Shown one piece after another: positions 31,781 to 42,540 of a stretch of 64,000 nucleotides of DNA (its first letter is position 1; each line of letters begins with the position of its first letter). The stretch covers positions 55,006,925 through 55,070,924 of the forward strand of contig OZ038500.1 in the NCBI GenBank assembly GCA_964036315.1, read 5' to 3'. The translations under genes and the position numbers were made by a program. The notes beneath the pieces are model-generated. The model had not been told where the DNA came from, ran no database searches, and saw nothing but the letters and a program-made list of their open reading frames with translations. The stretch is from Acanthosepion esculentum (lineage: Eukaryota; Mollusca; Cephalopoda; Sepiida; Sepiidae).

Positions 31781-32590
31781 CTAATATATGACAAAAGATA
31801 TTGCTAGTAGCTTCAAATAAAAAGTAGATAAATTGAGAGCAAAAACAAAAAAAAAAAAATGGATGAAGCCAAAATTGCGTACGAAATTGAATAAAAAATA
31901 CAAAAGAAAGAAACATATTTGAAATGAACTGACTGATAAAAAATTATTCAATAAAAATATCAAATGAAAAAAAGATAAAAAGAAAACAAAAGGAGGCGTG
32001 AAACAAAGTCGGGAATGAATTTTCATATGGGAAAAGTAGGAAAGCAGACGATAATAACGAAAGCTTGGCGCGAAAGAAAAAGAATAAACACGAAAAAAAA
32101 AACAAAGTTGGAGGACAAGAGAAACGTAGAGATCCAATAAGAAGACAAACGAAAAAACAGAAAGATTTTAAGAGAGGAGAAACATAAAAGCCTAAAGCTG
32201 ATATCAACGTAGTCGATTATTTTACAGCGTCAGTTTATATCTGGACTAGCCATTTTCTTGACTGTCCATGAACATTAGAGAAACAAACGTTTAAGACCAG
32301 CGGCCATAAGAGAAAAAGTAACAAAAGCGCCTCAATGCGGCAAAATGCCACTTGTGATATTGATTTTGACAAAAGTAGGTGGAATATACAAATGATTTTC
32401 GTTTCGTTTTCTCTCTTCATACAAGACCCAACATCAGCCATGACGCCCGTCCTTACACAACCGATTTCTGCAAGAAAGATTCCGTAAGGAGTGACAGCAA
32501 CTATACCACTGTCTAGTTCTGCACAATTTAAAACAATCGAAATAGAAATGATCTTAGTTTGCTAGATGTTATGGCTGATCTATCTCGGTG
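31781..32590. other. Purine-rich (plus) stretch then mixed; no gene
   Basis: 31800-32190 is A/G-rich on plus, so the minus frames there (phenylalanine/serine-rich) are composition artefacts. Nothing recognised to 32590. Confidence 0.5.
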
Positions 32591-32593
32591 AGT

Positions 32594-32594
<1 letters not shown>

Positions 32595-32671
<77 letters not shown>
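32595..32671. repeat. (TATC)n-(TA)n
   Basis: (TATC)n to 32632, (TA)n to 32671, abutting the palindrome. Confidence 0.95.
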
Positions 32672-32674
<3 letters not shown>

Positions 32675-32830
32675 GAAATATATTAAGTTCGGCAATTATT
32701 TAATATATTTTCTGTTTAACATTTTTCTGTTTACACGTTATCTAAAAAATAACGTATGAACACAATATAAATATATATAAAAATATTAAACAGAAAATAT
32801 ATTAAATAATTGGCGGACTTAATATATTTC

Positions 32831-32833
<3 letters not shown>
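32671..32833. repeat. Long palindrome bounded by (TA)n
   Basis: Arms about 32671-32725 and 32781-32833 are near-perfect reverse complements (AATATATTTTCTGTTTAA against TTAAACAGAAAATATATT). The loop itself holds a small hairpin, ACGTTAT/ATAACGT. (TA)n lies on both sides. Confidence 0.9.

Positions 32834-32893
<60 letters not shown>
32834..32893. repeat. (TA)n microsatellite
   Basis: Right border of the palindrome. Confidence 0.97.
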
Positions 32894-32896
<3 letters not shown>

Positions 32897-33224
32897 TATT
32901 ATCCTTTATCTGTTGCACGAATCGGATCTTTTTGTTACCCAATCTTTTGACTTGTATATCACAGTCACCAAAGTTTGACTTAATAGAATAAACTGCTGAA
33001 CCTCGCCATATGAGGAAATGAATATTGCATTCCACCAGTCTTTTAGTAAACACGACAGTCCTTGCGTGGATTATCAGCATGTGGTGTCCTGACATTTCGC
33101 TGACCTCAAAAACCAATTCTAATAAGAAATGTGCAACTATATTGGCCACTATGCAGGCCAAATATATAACTGATGTTTTAACTACAGTACAACAATTGAG
33201 TGTTATGGCTACATCAGATTTCCT

Positions 33225-33535
33225 TACGATCACCGAAGTTAAGCAACGTCGTGCCTGGTCAGTACCTAGATGTGTGACTGCTTGAGAATACCAGGTGCTG
33301 TAAATCTGGATGTGCTGATTGGATAATGATACGGAATTTTAATTCGGAGAGCCGAGTTTCAATTATGAATCCAACTATTCGACCCCCAGCTATGGGTCAA
33401 TTTGCAAGATTTGCATCAATATGCTATTATTATCTCTAAAAAAATTCTTACCATCTAAAAAAAAAATCTGGCTTTAAACAAAGTGTAAATGTTTGCTAAG
33501 CCGTAGAAAACGAATCAGCCAACAAACCAGTTGAT
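33225..33535 (+). mobile_element. 5S rRNA-derived SINE (family S3), copy 1
   Basis: The head GATCACCGAAGTTAAGCAAC, then GTCAGTACCTAGATG and GAATACCAGGTGCTGTA, is the 3' half of a 5S rRNA gene with its internal pol III control region. A linker with GAGAGCCGAGTTTCAATTA follows, then a tail with CTGGCTTTAAA and CTAAGCCGTAGAAAACGAAT. It lacks the first half of 5S, so it is not a functional 5S gene. Confidence 0.8.
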
Positions 33536-33689
33536 TGATTTTTTTTTATTACGACTTATCAATCATTTGAAGGTTATTTAAAGCCAGAATATATTTTGGA
33601 ATGCAAAGATAATGCATTTATTTTGTGAGTGAATATTGCATTAACATTATATTGAAATAATAATTATGTTTCCAGAAAGAAGACATCCT

Positions 33690-33800
33690 ATTTAACCCGT
33701 AGCTGGAGGAGGTCGAGACAGATTCATTCCTTTCCCAAGGGTATTTTCCGCGTAAGTGAATTTATCGAACTCAACTGGTCGGAGTACATCAGAGAAATGT
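33690..33800 (-). mobile_element. SINE S2-type body fragment
   Basis: The minus strand matches ATACCCTTGGGAAAGG and the adjacent AATTCA-rich body of S2/S3. Confidence 0.5.
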
Positions 33801-33854
33801 ATTCTGTAAATTTTAAAACGATCCATACAGTGGTTCAACAATATGTAGGTCGGT

Positions 33855-34445
33855 TGGTTGGTTGTTTTGTTTTATGGCATATCAAAACCTCAGTGGGTCA
33901 TTTAATGCCAACAAAATTTTTGAAATAAATTCAGAACGATAGTTTGGTAAAAAAGATGTGTATATATACATATATATATTTGAACCATTTTTCAATTACT
34001 TATATATTTTAGTGCAATCCAACTTCTTTTATGAAATTTACAATCTTGGATGGTTTTATTTTCGTAAAAGTTTTTTTTTTAAAAATTACTGACTTGGTAA
34101 ATATCTTGTTCGCACTAGATCAAAATCTACACACCCTAACAGTCTATGTTTCACTGTAAATTTCTCTCGGCATGTAGTGAATATTGGGGATTCTGTATCC
34201 TCTAGTATTAAGTATTGCTGATAATAATTTTTCCTTATAAAATTATTGATGGTAACCTATTTTTACACAAGTTTGGGTGTTAACTATTTGACCATAGCTG
34301 GGACCCTAACAGGTGCTATCACAACGGGTCAGGGTGGACCTGGGAACACCAGCATTAACAGGTGGTTCCATGCCCCTGAAAACCTCCTGATCAGAGGCCT
34401 TGCTGTTAGACGTAGTTTATCGCCATATCCGGAACGGACCAATAC
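33855..34445 (-). repeat. Unclassified dispersed repeat U1, copy 3
   Basis: Reverse orientation. Outer parts match U1: GTTTTATGGCATATCAAAACC near 33870, and at 34290-34430 GGACCCTAACAGGTGCTATC, GGGTCAGGGTGGACCTGGG and CTCCTGATCAGAGGCC. The middle (about 33930-34240) is extra or diverged. The 67-residue frame at 34246-34449 lies inside the repeat and is not a gene. Confidence 0.65.
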
Positions 34446-35200
34446 GTAGGTTTTGGTGAATGTCAACTTTCATGAAAATAAACATTTTTACCATAAATAA
34501 ATTTGGTCACATTGGTAATTTTTCATATTTAATATTCATAAAGAAGGGCAAAGAGTTTAATCAAGTAAATAGCGCAGAGAAAACAACATAGATATTGGCT
34601 AAAAGATTGGACTGCCCTCTGGAGTTACCAATTAGTAAGTTTCATAAAGCATTGTTTTAATTAATTGCTACTAAACTAGGATTGTGAAACTATTTGACTG
34701 GTTAGTACATGGCATCCAATGATTTAGGTTGGGGTTACCTAAAATTTTAAATCCGCCAGCCCTATGCTAACCATTATCCAGCCAGGTAAAAAAGAGCTAA
34801 AATTTTAAGGGAACTTTAGAAAGGAATGGGTTAATTTCGTTATTATTATTATTGAATATATGTCAAAATCTTTCAGGGGGAGCTGACAGGAAGTGACCTT
34901 GTGATCGAGTAAACTAGTGAATTCATTTTAAAAAATACACGCAACTATCAATTTTTAGGCGATTGTTCAAAAATCCAGGGGCAGCTCCCAAATTGTACGC
35001 CTACTGTCTTAAGCGATTTCGGCCAGTACATTAACCATTTTCAAGGGGTTCTTTGTTAGCATATTTATGTCTTTATGTTCTAAGCTGCGTTGTGTAGAAG
35101 TAGTAGTCATTCTCGAGGCTGGAGGGGAGTTGTAGTAATTCCATGTTTCAAAAGAAAGTGTCACTGAGAGTTGGTTTAAACTGCTTTATATATTGCGCTG
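34446..35200. other. No gene recognised
   Basis: Mixed sequence without recognised repeats. Confidence 0.5.
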
Positions 35201-35202
35201 CT

Positions 35203-35350
35203 TGGGCACCTCGAGGTGGTGTAATGTTATCAAGCTTGTTTCGCTAAAACAATTACAAATGAGTAGTGAGTTGGATCCTCGCTGGGTGCCCCATACTTTC
35301 GGCCTTGTGCCGCATCTAAGCTACGCTCGGAAAACCGCTATATATTGTGC
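35203..35350 (+). mobile_element. tRNA-derived SINE (family S1), copy 4
   Basis: GGGCACCTCGAGGTGGTGTA, TATCAAGCTTGTTTCGCT, GTGAGTTGGATCCTCGCTGG and CATACTTTCGGCCTTGTG match the S1 copies at 28.3 and 29.8 kb. It is the cleanest copy of the body. Confidence 0.75.
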
Positions 35351-35992
35351 TGCTTCTATTATCGTGAAAAGTCTTTTACAGTTAGATATTTATAGAATGA
35401 CAGTGTTAATCTGCAAGGCTTTTTGTTAGGAGAGCAGGGACTTGTGTATGGGTTATTAAGTGTATTTGTATTGAATTTAGCGTACATAAGTGGCTTGTCA
35501 GTCTCCGACTTAATGATGTTGTCTGATCATGTCTGTAAATATAAAAAATATTACTGCCCAAATATAACACACACACACACATGTATATATATTGGTGTAT
35601 ATTTGGGAAGCAACCTTTCTTTTATATATCTTTCATTGAAAACGGTCGACAAAGAAGAGTTAATTAATCTATAATTGAGTTTTTCCAGTAACCTAGCATT
35701 CTTCGGTTTGGAAGGAGTTAAAAAATACAGAAATTGTCCAAAGTTATATTTGTTCTGAACGCTTAGCACGTGACCGAACTCCACACTGTAAAATTACCAA
35801 ATATCAGCCAGACAGAATTTCACCATCGAAAACACATCCTTAATAACGGCTAGAGAGGCAGCCGAAAGCGCTCAGATAAATTATAACTATAGACAATTGC
35901 TATATTCCTTAAGCCCTGAAAAACGAATAAGTGTTAAAATGCTAGAAAAACTCAATAAAAGAGTAATTAAATCTTTCTTGTAGGCCGTTTTC

Positions 35993-35994
<2 letters not shown>
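35351..35994. other. No gene; hairpin-GAAA motif
   Basis: A short (AC)n lies near 35570. At 35838-35872 a stem GGCT/AGCC is followed directly by GAAAGCGCTC, the same terminal sequence as at 2044-2053. Confidence 0.5.

Positions 35995-36074
<80 letters not shown>
35995..36074. repeat. (TA)n microsatellite
   Basis: Uninterrupted TA tract of about 80 bp. Confidence 0.97.
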
Positions 36075-36081
<7 letters not shown>

Positions 36082-36430
36082 GGCTGAAATGGATAATTAA
36101 AAAGATAGATTGAAATGTTCTGTCTCTACTCTGACTTTCTTGGAGATTCTATTCACCCGCCATGGGGCTTGATAGTAAAATACAATTTAAAAATTCAATG
36201 CTACTCTCAAGTCTGTCGAAGAGTGAACATAATGTCCATGAATCTCAGAGTACCTGCTGATAAGTGGTAGATATTCTTTATATTTTAATTCTGTTAATGC
36301 TCTATTTTTGAAAACTATAATTCTAAAGACTGGTTGTCAAAATACAAGATCCAAATCTACGTGGGTTTGACGTCAACCGTTATAAGACATTTGATGATCT
36401 GGGCTAACTTTTTAAATAAACAAATACATA
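36075..36430. other. No gene recognised
   Basis: Mixed AT-rich sequence. Confidence 0.5.
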
Positions 36431-36448
36431 TATGTGTGTGTTTGTGCG

Positions 36449-36532
<84 letters not shown>

Positions 36533-36568
36533 AAAAAAAGTCTGTGTGTGTGTGTGTGTGTGTGTGTG
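36431..36568. repeat. (TA)n-(TG)n
   Basis: (TA)n 36450-36529 and (TG)n 36541-36568. Confidence 0.95.
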
Positions 36569-36604
36569 CGTGAAAAATAAATACGCAAAAATTAGCCTTT
36601 CTCA

Positions 36605-36675
36605 CTGTCGGGCGACGATAGCCGAGGGGTTAGAATCTCCGACTGATGCCAAATCGACTTGACGTGATCTAGCTA

Positions 36676-36680
<5 letters not shown>
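36605..36680 (+). mobile_element. tRNA-derived SINE head, truncated
   Basis: GATAGCCGAGGGGTTAGAAT and CTCCGACTGATGCCAAATCG align with the SINE at 10215-10365 (opposite strand). It is cut off by (TA)n at 36681. Confidence 0.55.
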
Positions 36681-36741
<61 letters not shown>

Positions 36742-36871
36742 GAAATATAAAGTGTGCTATATTTATGGGATAAAGTGCTCAATATCAGAGATAGAGCGTG
36801 TGTAAATATAAAAGTGAACATAGAAGTCAACACTTAGAGGCGACAGTCTGTTTCATGCTAGATGCAATCAT

Positions 36872-36954
<83 letters not shown>

Positions 36955-37009
36955 ATGAAAAACGTAGATACGCAAAAATTAGCCTTTCTCTCTGCCGGGT
37001 CGGGTTTCG

Positions 37010-37055
<46 letters not shown>
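36681..37055. repeat. (TA)n, a dispersed segment, then (TG)n and (TA)n-(TG)n
   Basis: (TA)n 36681-36738. 36750-36870 is the reverse-oriented counterpart of 51235-51390 (TATCAGAGATAGAGCGTGTG, GGCGACAGTCTGTTTCATGC). Then come (TG)n 36873-36951 and (TA)n-(TG)n 37010-37055. AAATTAGCCTTTCTC occurs twice (36588 and 36977). Confidence 0.85.
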
Positions 37056-37060
<5 letters not shown>

Positions 37061-37114
37061 CTCTCTCGCCTTTCCAAAGACATTATCATCACGTTGAAGA
37101 GCCGTTCTCGTACA

Positions 37115-37450
37115 ATCAACAAAATTAAGCAAAGCTGAACCTGGTTACTTCCTAGATTGGTGACCGCTTCGTAATACCAGTGCTGTAAACTCGGATGTGC
37201 GGGTGGTGCAACGTATAATTGCTCGGAATTTTTAATCGGCGAGTTACACTACCAAATGGGTTCTTTATATTCACTTAGGCACTATTATACATGAATCTAC
37301 CTCCTTTCTCCAAGGAATTAGCAAAACTTGTATTACTAAATCATTATCATCTAGAAAAAACAATTCTTACAATCAATTTTTTTGCCATTAAATAAGTGGT
37401 GATAATAGGTTGATTAAAAGGTTGATAAGCCGTAGAAAACGAATCAATCA
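37115..37450 (+). mobile_element. 5S rRNA-derived SINE (family S3), copy 2
   Basis: AAATTAAGCAAAGCTGAACC, GTGACCGCTTCGTAATACCA and GTGCTGTAAACTCGGATGTG form the degraded 5S head. The GGTTGATAAGCCGTAGAAAA tail opens the adjoining minisatellite. Confidence 0.75.
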
Positions 37451-38690
37451 ATCAATCTACTGATTAAGCAGAAGAAATTAAAAGAAGAAATTAGTAAGAC
37501 TTGTAAACCATTATTATCGCCAAAATATATTCTTACAATCTAAAAATATTTTCTGGCTTTAAATAACCTGCAATGGGTTGATAAGCCGTAGAAAACGAAC
37601 CAATCAATCAATCTATTGATTAAGCAGAAGAAATTAAAAGAAGAAATTAGTAAGACTTGTAAACCATTATTATCGCCAAAATATATTCTTAGAATCTAAA
37701 AATATTTTCTGGCTTTAAATAACCTGCAAAGGGTTGATAAGCCGTAGAAAACGAATCAATCAATCAATCTACTGATTAAGCAGAAGAAATTAAAAGAAGA
37801 AATTAGTAAGACTTGTAAACCATTATTATCGCCAAAATATATTCTTAGAATCTAAAAATATTTTCTGGCTTTAAATAACCTGCAAAGGGTTGATAAGCCG
37901 TGGAAAACGAATCAATCAATCAATCTACTGATTAAGCAGAAGAAATTAAAAGAAGAAATTAGTAAGACTTGTAAACCATTATTATCGCCAAAATATATTC
38001 TTACAATCTAAAAATATTTTCTGGCTTTAAATAACCTGCAATGGGTTGATAAGCCGTAGAAAACGAACCAATCAATCAATCTATTGATTAAGCAGAAGAA
38101 ATTAAAAGAAGAAATTAGTAAGACTTGTAAACCATTATTATCGCCAAAATATATTCTTAGAATCTAAAAATATTTTCTGGCTTTAAATAACCTGCAATGG
38201 GTTGATAAGCCGTAGAAAACGAATCAATCAATCAATCTACTGATTAAGCAGAAGAAATTAAAAGAAGAAATTAGTAAGACTTGTAAACCATTATTATCGC
38301 CAAAATATATTCTTAGAATCTAAAAATATTTTCTGGCTTTAAATAACCTGCAAAGGGTTGATAAGCCGTAGAAAACGAACCAATCAATCAATCTACTGAT
38401 TAAGCAGAAGAAATTAAAAGAAGAAATTAGTAAGACTTGTAAACCATTATTATCGCCAAAATATATTCTTAGAATCTAAAAATATTTTCTGGCTTTAAAT
38501 AACCTGCAATGGGTTGATAAGCCGTAGAAAACGAAACAATCAATCAATCTACTGATTAAGCAGAAGAAATTAAAAGAAGAAATTAGTAAGACTTGTAAAC
38601 CATTATTATCGCCAAAATATATTCTTAGAATCTAAAAATATTTTCTGGCTTTAAATAACCTGCAAAGGGGGTGTAGACCCGCAAAAAACG
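37421..38690 (+). repeat. 156-bp minisatellite grown from the SINE S3 tail
   Basis: Eight copies at an exact 156-bp spacing, marked by GATAAGCCGTAGAAAACGAA at about 37425, 37581, 37737, 37893, 38049, 38205, 38361 and 38517, ending in a diverged partial copy near 38670. Each unit contains AGTAAGACTTGTAAACCATT, ATATTTTCTGGCTTTAAATA and CAATCAATCAATCTACTG, all part of the SINE S3 3' region, plus about 30 bp rich in AAGAAATTAAAAG. It has no coding potential. Confidence 0.95.
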
Positions 38691-39000
38691 AATCAATCAA
38701 CATAAGACCTTATCAATGAACACTTATGAGATAGGCAAGCTTGTGTTTCTTTGGTGTATTTCGTGTATCGGCTCTTCATGTGCCAGTGGGTAGGATAGGT
38801 TTTTCTCAAGTATCGGGTACACACAAATGAGAAATTGCTACCAGAAGGCGAGGCAGCAAAGCAATAGCACGGCTGGTTAAAAATGGTTTTCTAAACAAAG
38901 ATAAATTATGATTTTCGATGATCTAGGCCGGTAGGTATTAACATCACTGTTTAATAAATAATAAAGAGAAAGGATGTCTACTCAGGTACACCCACATAAA
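38691..39000. other. No gene recognised
   Basis: Mixed sequence. Confidence 0.5.
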
Positions 39001-39005
39001 CCTCG

Positions 39006-39036
<31 letters not shown>

Positions 39037-39067
39037 GTCTATCTATCTTTTTCTTCCAGCCTGTCCA

Positions 39068-39124
<57 letters not shown>
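39006..39124. repeat. (TATC)n
   Basis: Two (ATCT)n runs, 39006-39048 and 39069-39124. Confidence 0.95.
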
Positions 39125-39554
39125 CTTCGTTGTCTCACATTTCATCCCTGAGCACACTAAACTTAAGATGCCTGCAGAAATAGAATATATGTTTTCAATC
39201 ATTTCACACCAAGCGAGACAATGAAGCCACTAAGAGATGGACACTGGCTATTTAAAAATTCTATACCACGTCCCAAACGAATCAACTAATACAAGACAGC
39301 GATCCTGCTTCCCCTCCTGAGGCCAATGTACTGACGGTGGGAGCGGCAATGGCGGGAGGGGTTCTATCCCGCTAACATAGTTATTCATATTTGCGATAAA
39401 AAATGATCTTGAACGGAAAATCAAAATCCTTTACCAAGTATTCGAACAAATAGAGCACTTCCAAAAACAGAAATTATGATCTGGAATTGGAATGAAAGCA
39501 GTCGTAGCACATGCAATGCATTATACATACTAAGCACTTCAGATATTTCGGCGT
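39125..39554. other. No gene recognised
   Basis: Mixed sequence including a short GC-richer patch near 39330-39370 (GACGGTGGGAGCGGCAATGG). Confidence 0.5.
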
Positions 39555-39790
39555 ATGAATGCGTTATAACATTAAGCAAATTGGACATAGAGGTAGTTTT
39601 AGCCAGCTTCTCAAATTGATCCGAAACTAAAACATCAACCTGAAAACTCGAATCATGTTCTTAAATCGCCTCGTCAGATCGAGATTGACGTATGGATGTC
39701 ATTCATAGAGCCAAACGCATTCTGAAATATCTCACCTGTCAGCTGTCTGTTTTCTCCCAATCTCTGACGAAGCTTTAATAAAAGTGAAAC
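39555..39790 (+). mobile_element. LINE RT C-terminal fragment, family R3, copy 1
   Basis: The plus strand reads MFLNRLVRSRLTYGCHS, then SQTHSEISHLSAVC. It resembles the 'ALVRSRLxYGCxxWxPT' segment after the RT palm in several non-LTR clades. Stops interrupt it. Two further same-strand copies follow at 40.8 and 41.2 kb. Confidence 0.6.
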
Positions 39791-39880
39791 ATGTTTGATT
39801 GAGATACGTTTCCTATTTGTTCCTTTATTTTATCATCCTGTGGGATTCTGATCCATATTTGATCTTTGGCACATGCACAC

Positions 39881-39881
39881 A

Positions 39882-39942
<61 letters not shown>

Positions 39943-39972
39943 GTGTCCGTTTCCGACTATATTTATGTCACA

Positions 39973-40033
<61 letters not shown>

Positions 40034-40053
40034 AATCGTTCAGATCCCCAAGA

Positions 40054-40126
<73 letters not shown>

Positions 40127-40205
40127 GTGTCTGCTTCTGACTATATTTATGTCACAATCGTTCTTTCTTTCTTTCTTTCTTTCTTTATCGTTCAGATCCC
40201 CAACA

Positions 40206-40272
<67 letters not shown>

Positions 40273-40317
40273 GTCTGTTTCTGAATCCATTTCCGACTAT
40301 ATTTATGTCTCAATCGT

Positions 40318-40349
<32 letters not shown>

Positions 40350-40369
40350 TATCGTTCAGATCCCCAACA

Positions 40370-40425
<56 letters not shown>

Positions 40426-40473
40426 CGTATCTGTTTCTGACTATATTTATGTCACAATCTTTCTTTCTGTTTT

Positions 40474-40509
<36 letters not shown>

Positions 40510-40529
40510 AATCGTTCAGATCCCCAACA

Positions 40530-40590
<61 letters not shown>

Positions 40591-40592
40591 GT
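39881..40592. repeat. Composite (ATCT)n/(TTTC)n higher-order array
   Basis: Five (ATCT)n runs alternate with linkers of fixed sequence: GTCTGTTTCTGACTATATTT, ATGTCACAATC, a (TTTC)n run, then ATCGTTCAGATCCCCAACAT. Unit length is about 150-175 bp. The open frames of up to 252 residues are serine/tyrosine/leucine repeat artefacts. Confidence 0.95.
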
Positions 40593-40789
40593 GTCTGTTT
40601 CTGACTATTTCTATCAAGAAATAGGACTGAATATACCTTTTCAAAACAGAATCGATATGGAATTCGAATTAAATCAGTTACGGCACCTACTTTGAATCCA
40701 TCATAAATGTTCATGTTATGTATTTAATAAATACTAAACAATTCAATTACTTCGCTATATGGATCAGTTACAACAATTTTAGTATAGGA

Positions 40790-41030
40790 GAAAAGTAAAT
40801 TGAACATGCGTCAGAGGTAGTTTTACCTAACATCTCAAAACTAGAGTCATGTTCTTAAATCGCCTCGTTAGGTCGAGACTTACGTATGGATGTCATAAAT
40901 GGCATCAAGCTCGATCAGGACTATCTAAACTCTTAGCTGTATACAACTGCTTTCTAAAACAGGCAATGACCGAGTGAATCCTGAGGGACTTTGCAAAGAT
41001 CAGCCTTCTGCATCTGGTTACAATAAAACA
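40790..41030 (+). mobile_element. LINE RT C-terminal fragment, family R3, copy 2
   Basis: It shares AAATCGCCTCGTTAGGTCG and TACGTATGGATGTCAT with copy 1 and extends into a segment reading close to 'FLRQAMTE', with stops. Same strand as copies 1 and 3. Confidence 0.6.
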
Positions 41031-41164
41031 ATTTCATGGAGACTTTATTTTTGTTTATACTAGGTTGATTACTGACATTATTACTTTATGTATATGCGTA
41101 GATTAAATGCAGCTTATTCAAGATTTCGTTTCTGAAGGTGAACGATATTTTATTTATTGTGGGT

Positions 41165-41500
41165 CATTTAACCTGAAAACTTGAGTCCTGTTCTTGAATA
41201 GCCTCGTCAGATCAAGACCTTCATATGGATGTTATGCATAGCACCAAACATGTTCAGAAATATCTAAACAGTCAGCTGTATGCAACCGTTTTCACAGATC
41301 AATGGTTTAAAACGACTTCGAGCGAATGAACCCCGAGGCTCTTGGCAAAAGTCATCCTTCTTTGAACATTCTCGACTGACGATACAGAATCATAAAGAAC
41401 TGTACCAAATAACAGAAACCACATCACTTGATGACTACCAACAGCAGTAACAACTAAAACGGATTGCACCCTAAGAGACAATAATGACATGATCAAGATG
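41165..41500 (+). mobile_element. LINE RT C-terminal fragment, family R3, copy 3
   Basis: The plus strand reads LFLNSLVRSRPSYGCYA, SEISKQSAVCNRFHRSMV, NDFERMNPEALGKSHPSL. It is the longest and clearest of the three R3 fragments, still with stops and without the catalytic palm. Confidence 0.65.
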
Positions 41501-41942
41501 TTGATATTCCACACTGCTTCAAATAAAAGGTTAGGAAGGAAACCCCCATCAATACGGGAAAGAGCGATAACAGCTACTGGACTTGAGAAACCTATTTTCC
41601 TAAAAAAATTGTTTTAACGAGAATGATTTTCTAAACGTCAACTGAGAGCAATACTGGCTTCTCATTCAATGAATGTCAAATGCTTCGTTATAGGGAAACG
41701 GCTAATACTACTTTCACCATTACTAACTATCTATATATCAAATTTCATGCCTCGATAGTAAGTTCCCTTCTGAATTATTGCTCTCCTCTTGGGATCTTAT
41801 ACCAGAAACAGTAGGGTTTAGTAACCAATGCTATATGCTTGTATTACTGAGCTAATCTATAATCTTAAGAACCAGCTGACGCCAATCAGGTGATCAATGT
41901 CAGCCCAAAGTGGCATGCCTGTACCAATAACACATCTCGCTT
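41501..41942. other. No gene recognised
   Basis: Mixed sequence. Confidence 0.5.
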
Positions 41943-42189
41943 AAAATGAGAAGTCACCATTAATTTGAAACAACACGCGCAAGGTCACCATGTGTTTCCC
42001 CTGATCAAATATCCGATACAGAATAAAGAAAATGCTTTTACCGCCGTTGGCGACATTAAATGCTAACACAATCCAAATGTCGCCCACGGCGGTAAAAGTA
42101 TTTTCTTTATCTGTATCGGATATTTGATCAGGGGCAACACCTGGTGACCTTGCGCCTGTTGTTTTAAATTAATGCTGACTTCTCATTTT
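41943..42189. repeat. Long palindrome, about 115-bp arms
   Basis: Left arm 41943-42057 and right arm 42076-42189 are reverse complements with few differences and an 18-bp loop. Inner parts such as GATCAAATATCCGATACAGA and TTTTACCGCCGTTGGCGACA pair almost perfectly. Unlike the other palindromes it has no flanking (TA)n. Confidence 0.95.
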
Positions 42190-42540
42190 GAGCCATATGC
42201 CTCATTGGTGCAGGCTTTCTATATCCTGTTTTAGCTAGAATTATCCAGGAGATAACGATTAACTATTAAATTCTGGTTTATGGAATGTCATCTCAGTATG
42301 CTATCAAATACTGCGTAAATAGAAGAAAATAAGCCCATATCTGCTTCCCGTATTTTATTAGATAGTTATTTGTGTAGATATTTATTTTTTTTATGTTCGT
42401 TGTGTAAGTATACATGTTTAATATATCGTCGATACGCGTGTATTTCCATAGCCTAATTATCTCAGGAGATTTCAACATGAAGCAAATAAAAAAGTTGGAA
42501 TATGTTTTTACAGAGGATGAACAATGCGACATCGAAATAC
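42190..42540. other. No gene recognised
   Basis: AT-rich sequence. Confidence 0.5.

Noticed and set aside
33225..33310. Functional 5S rRNA gene
   Set aside because: Only the 3' half of 5S is present, followed by SINE body and tail; the other two copies have the same structure.
34246..34449. 67-residue frame with ordinary composition
   Set aside because: It lies wholly inside the dispersed repeat U1, whose other copies do not keep the frame.
37421..38690. CRISPR-like array (regular repeats)
   Set aside because: Units are near-identical over all 156 bp with no unique spacers, and they derive from a SINE tail in a eukaryotic context.
39866..40624. 252- and 212-residue serine/tyrosine/leucine frames
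   Set aside because: They are translations of (ATCT)n and (TTTC)n arrays.
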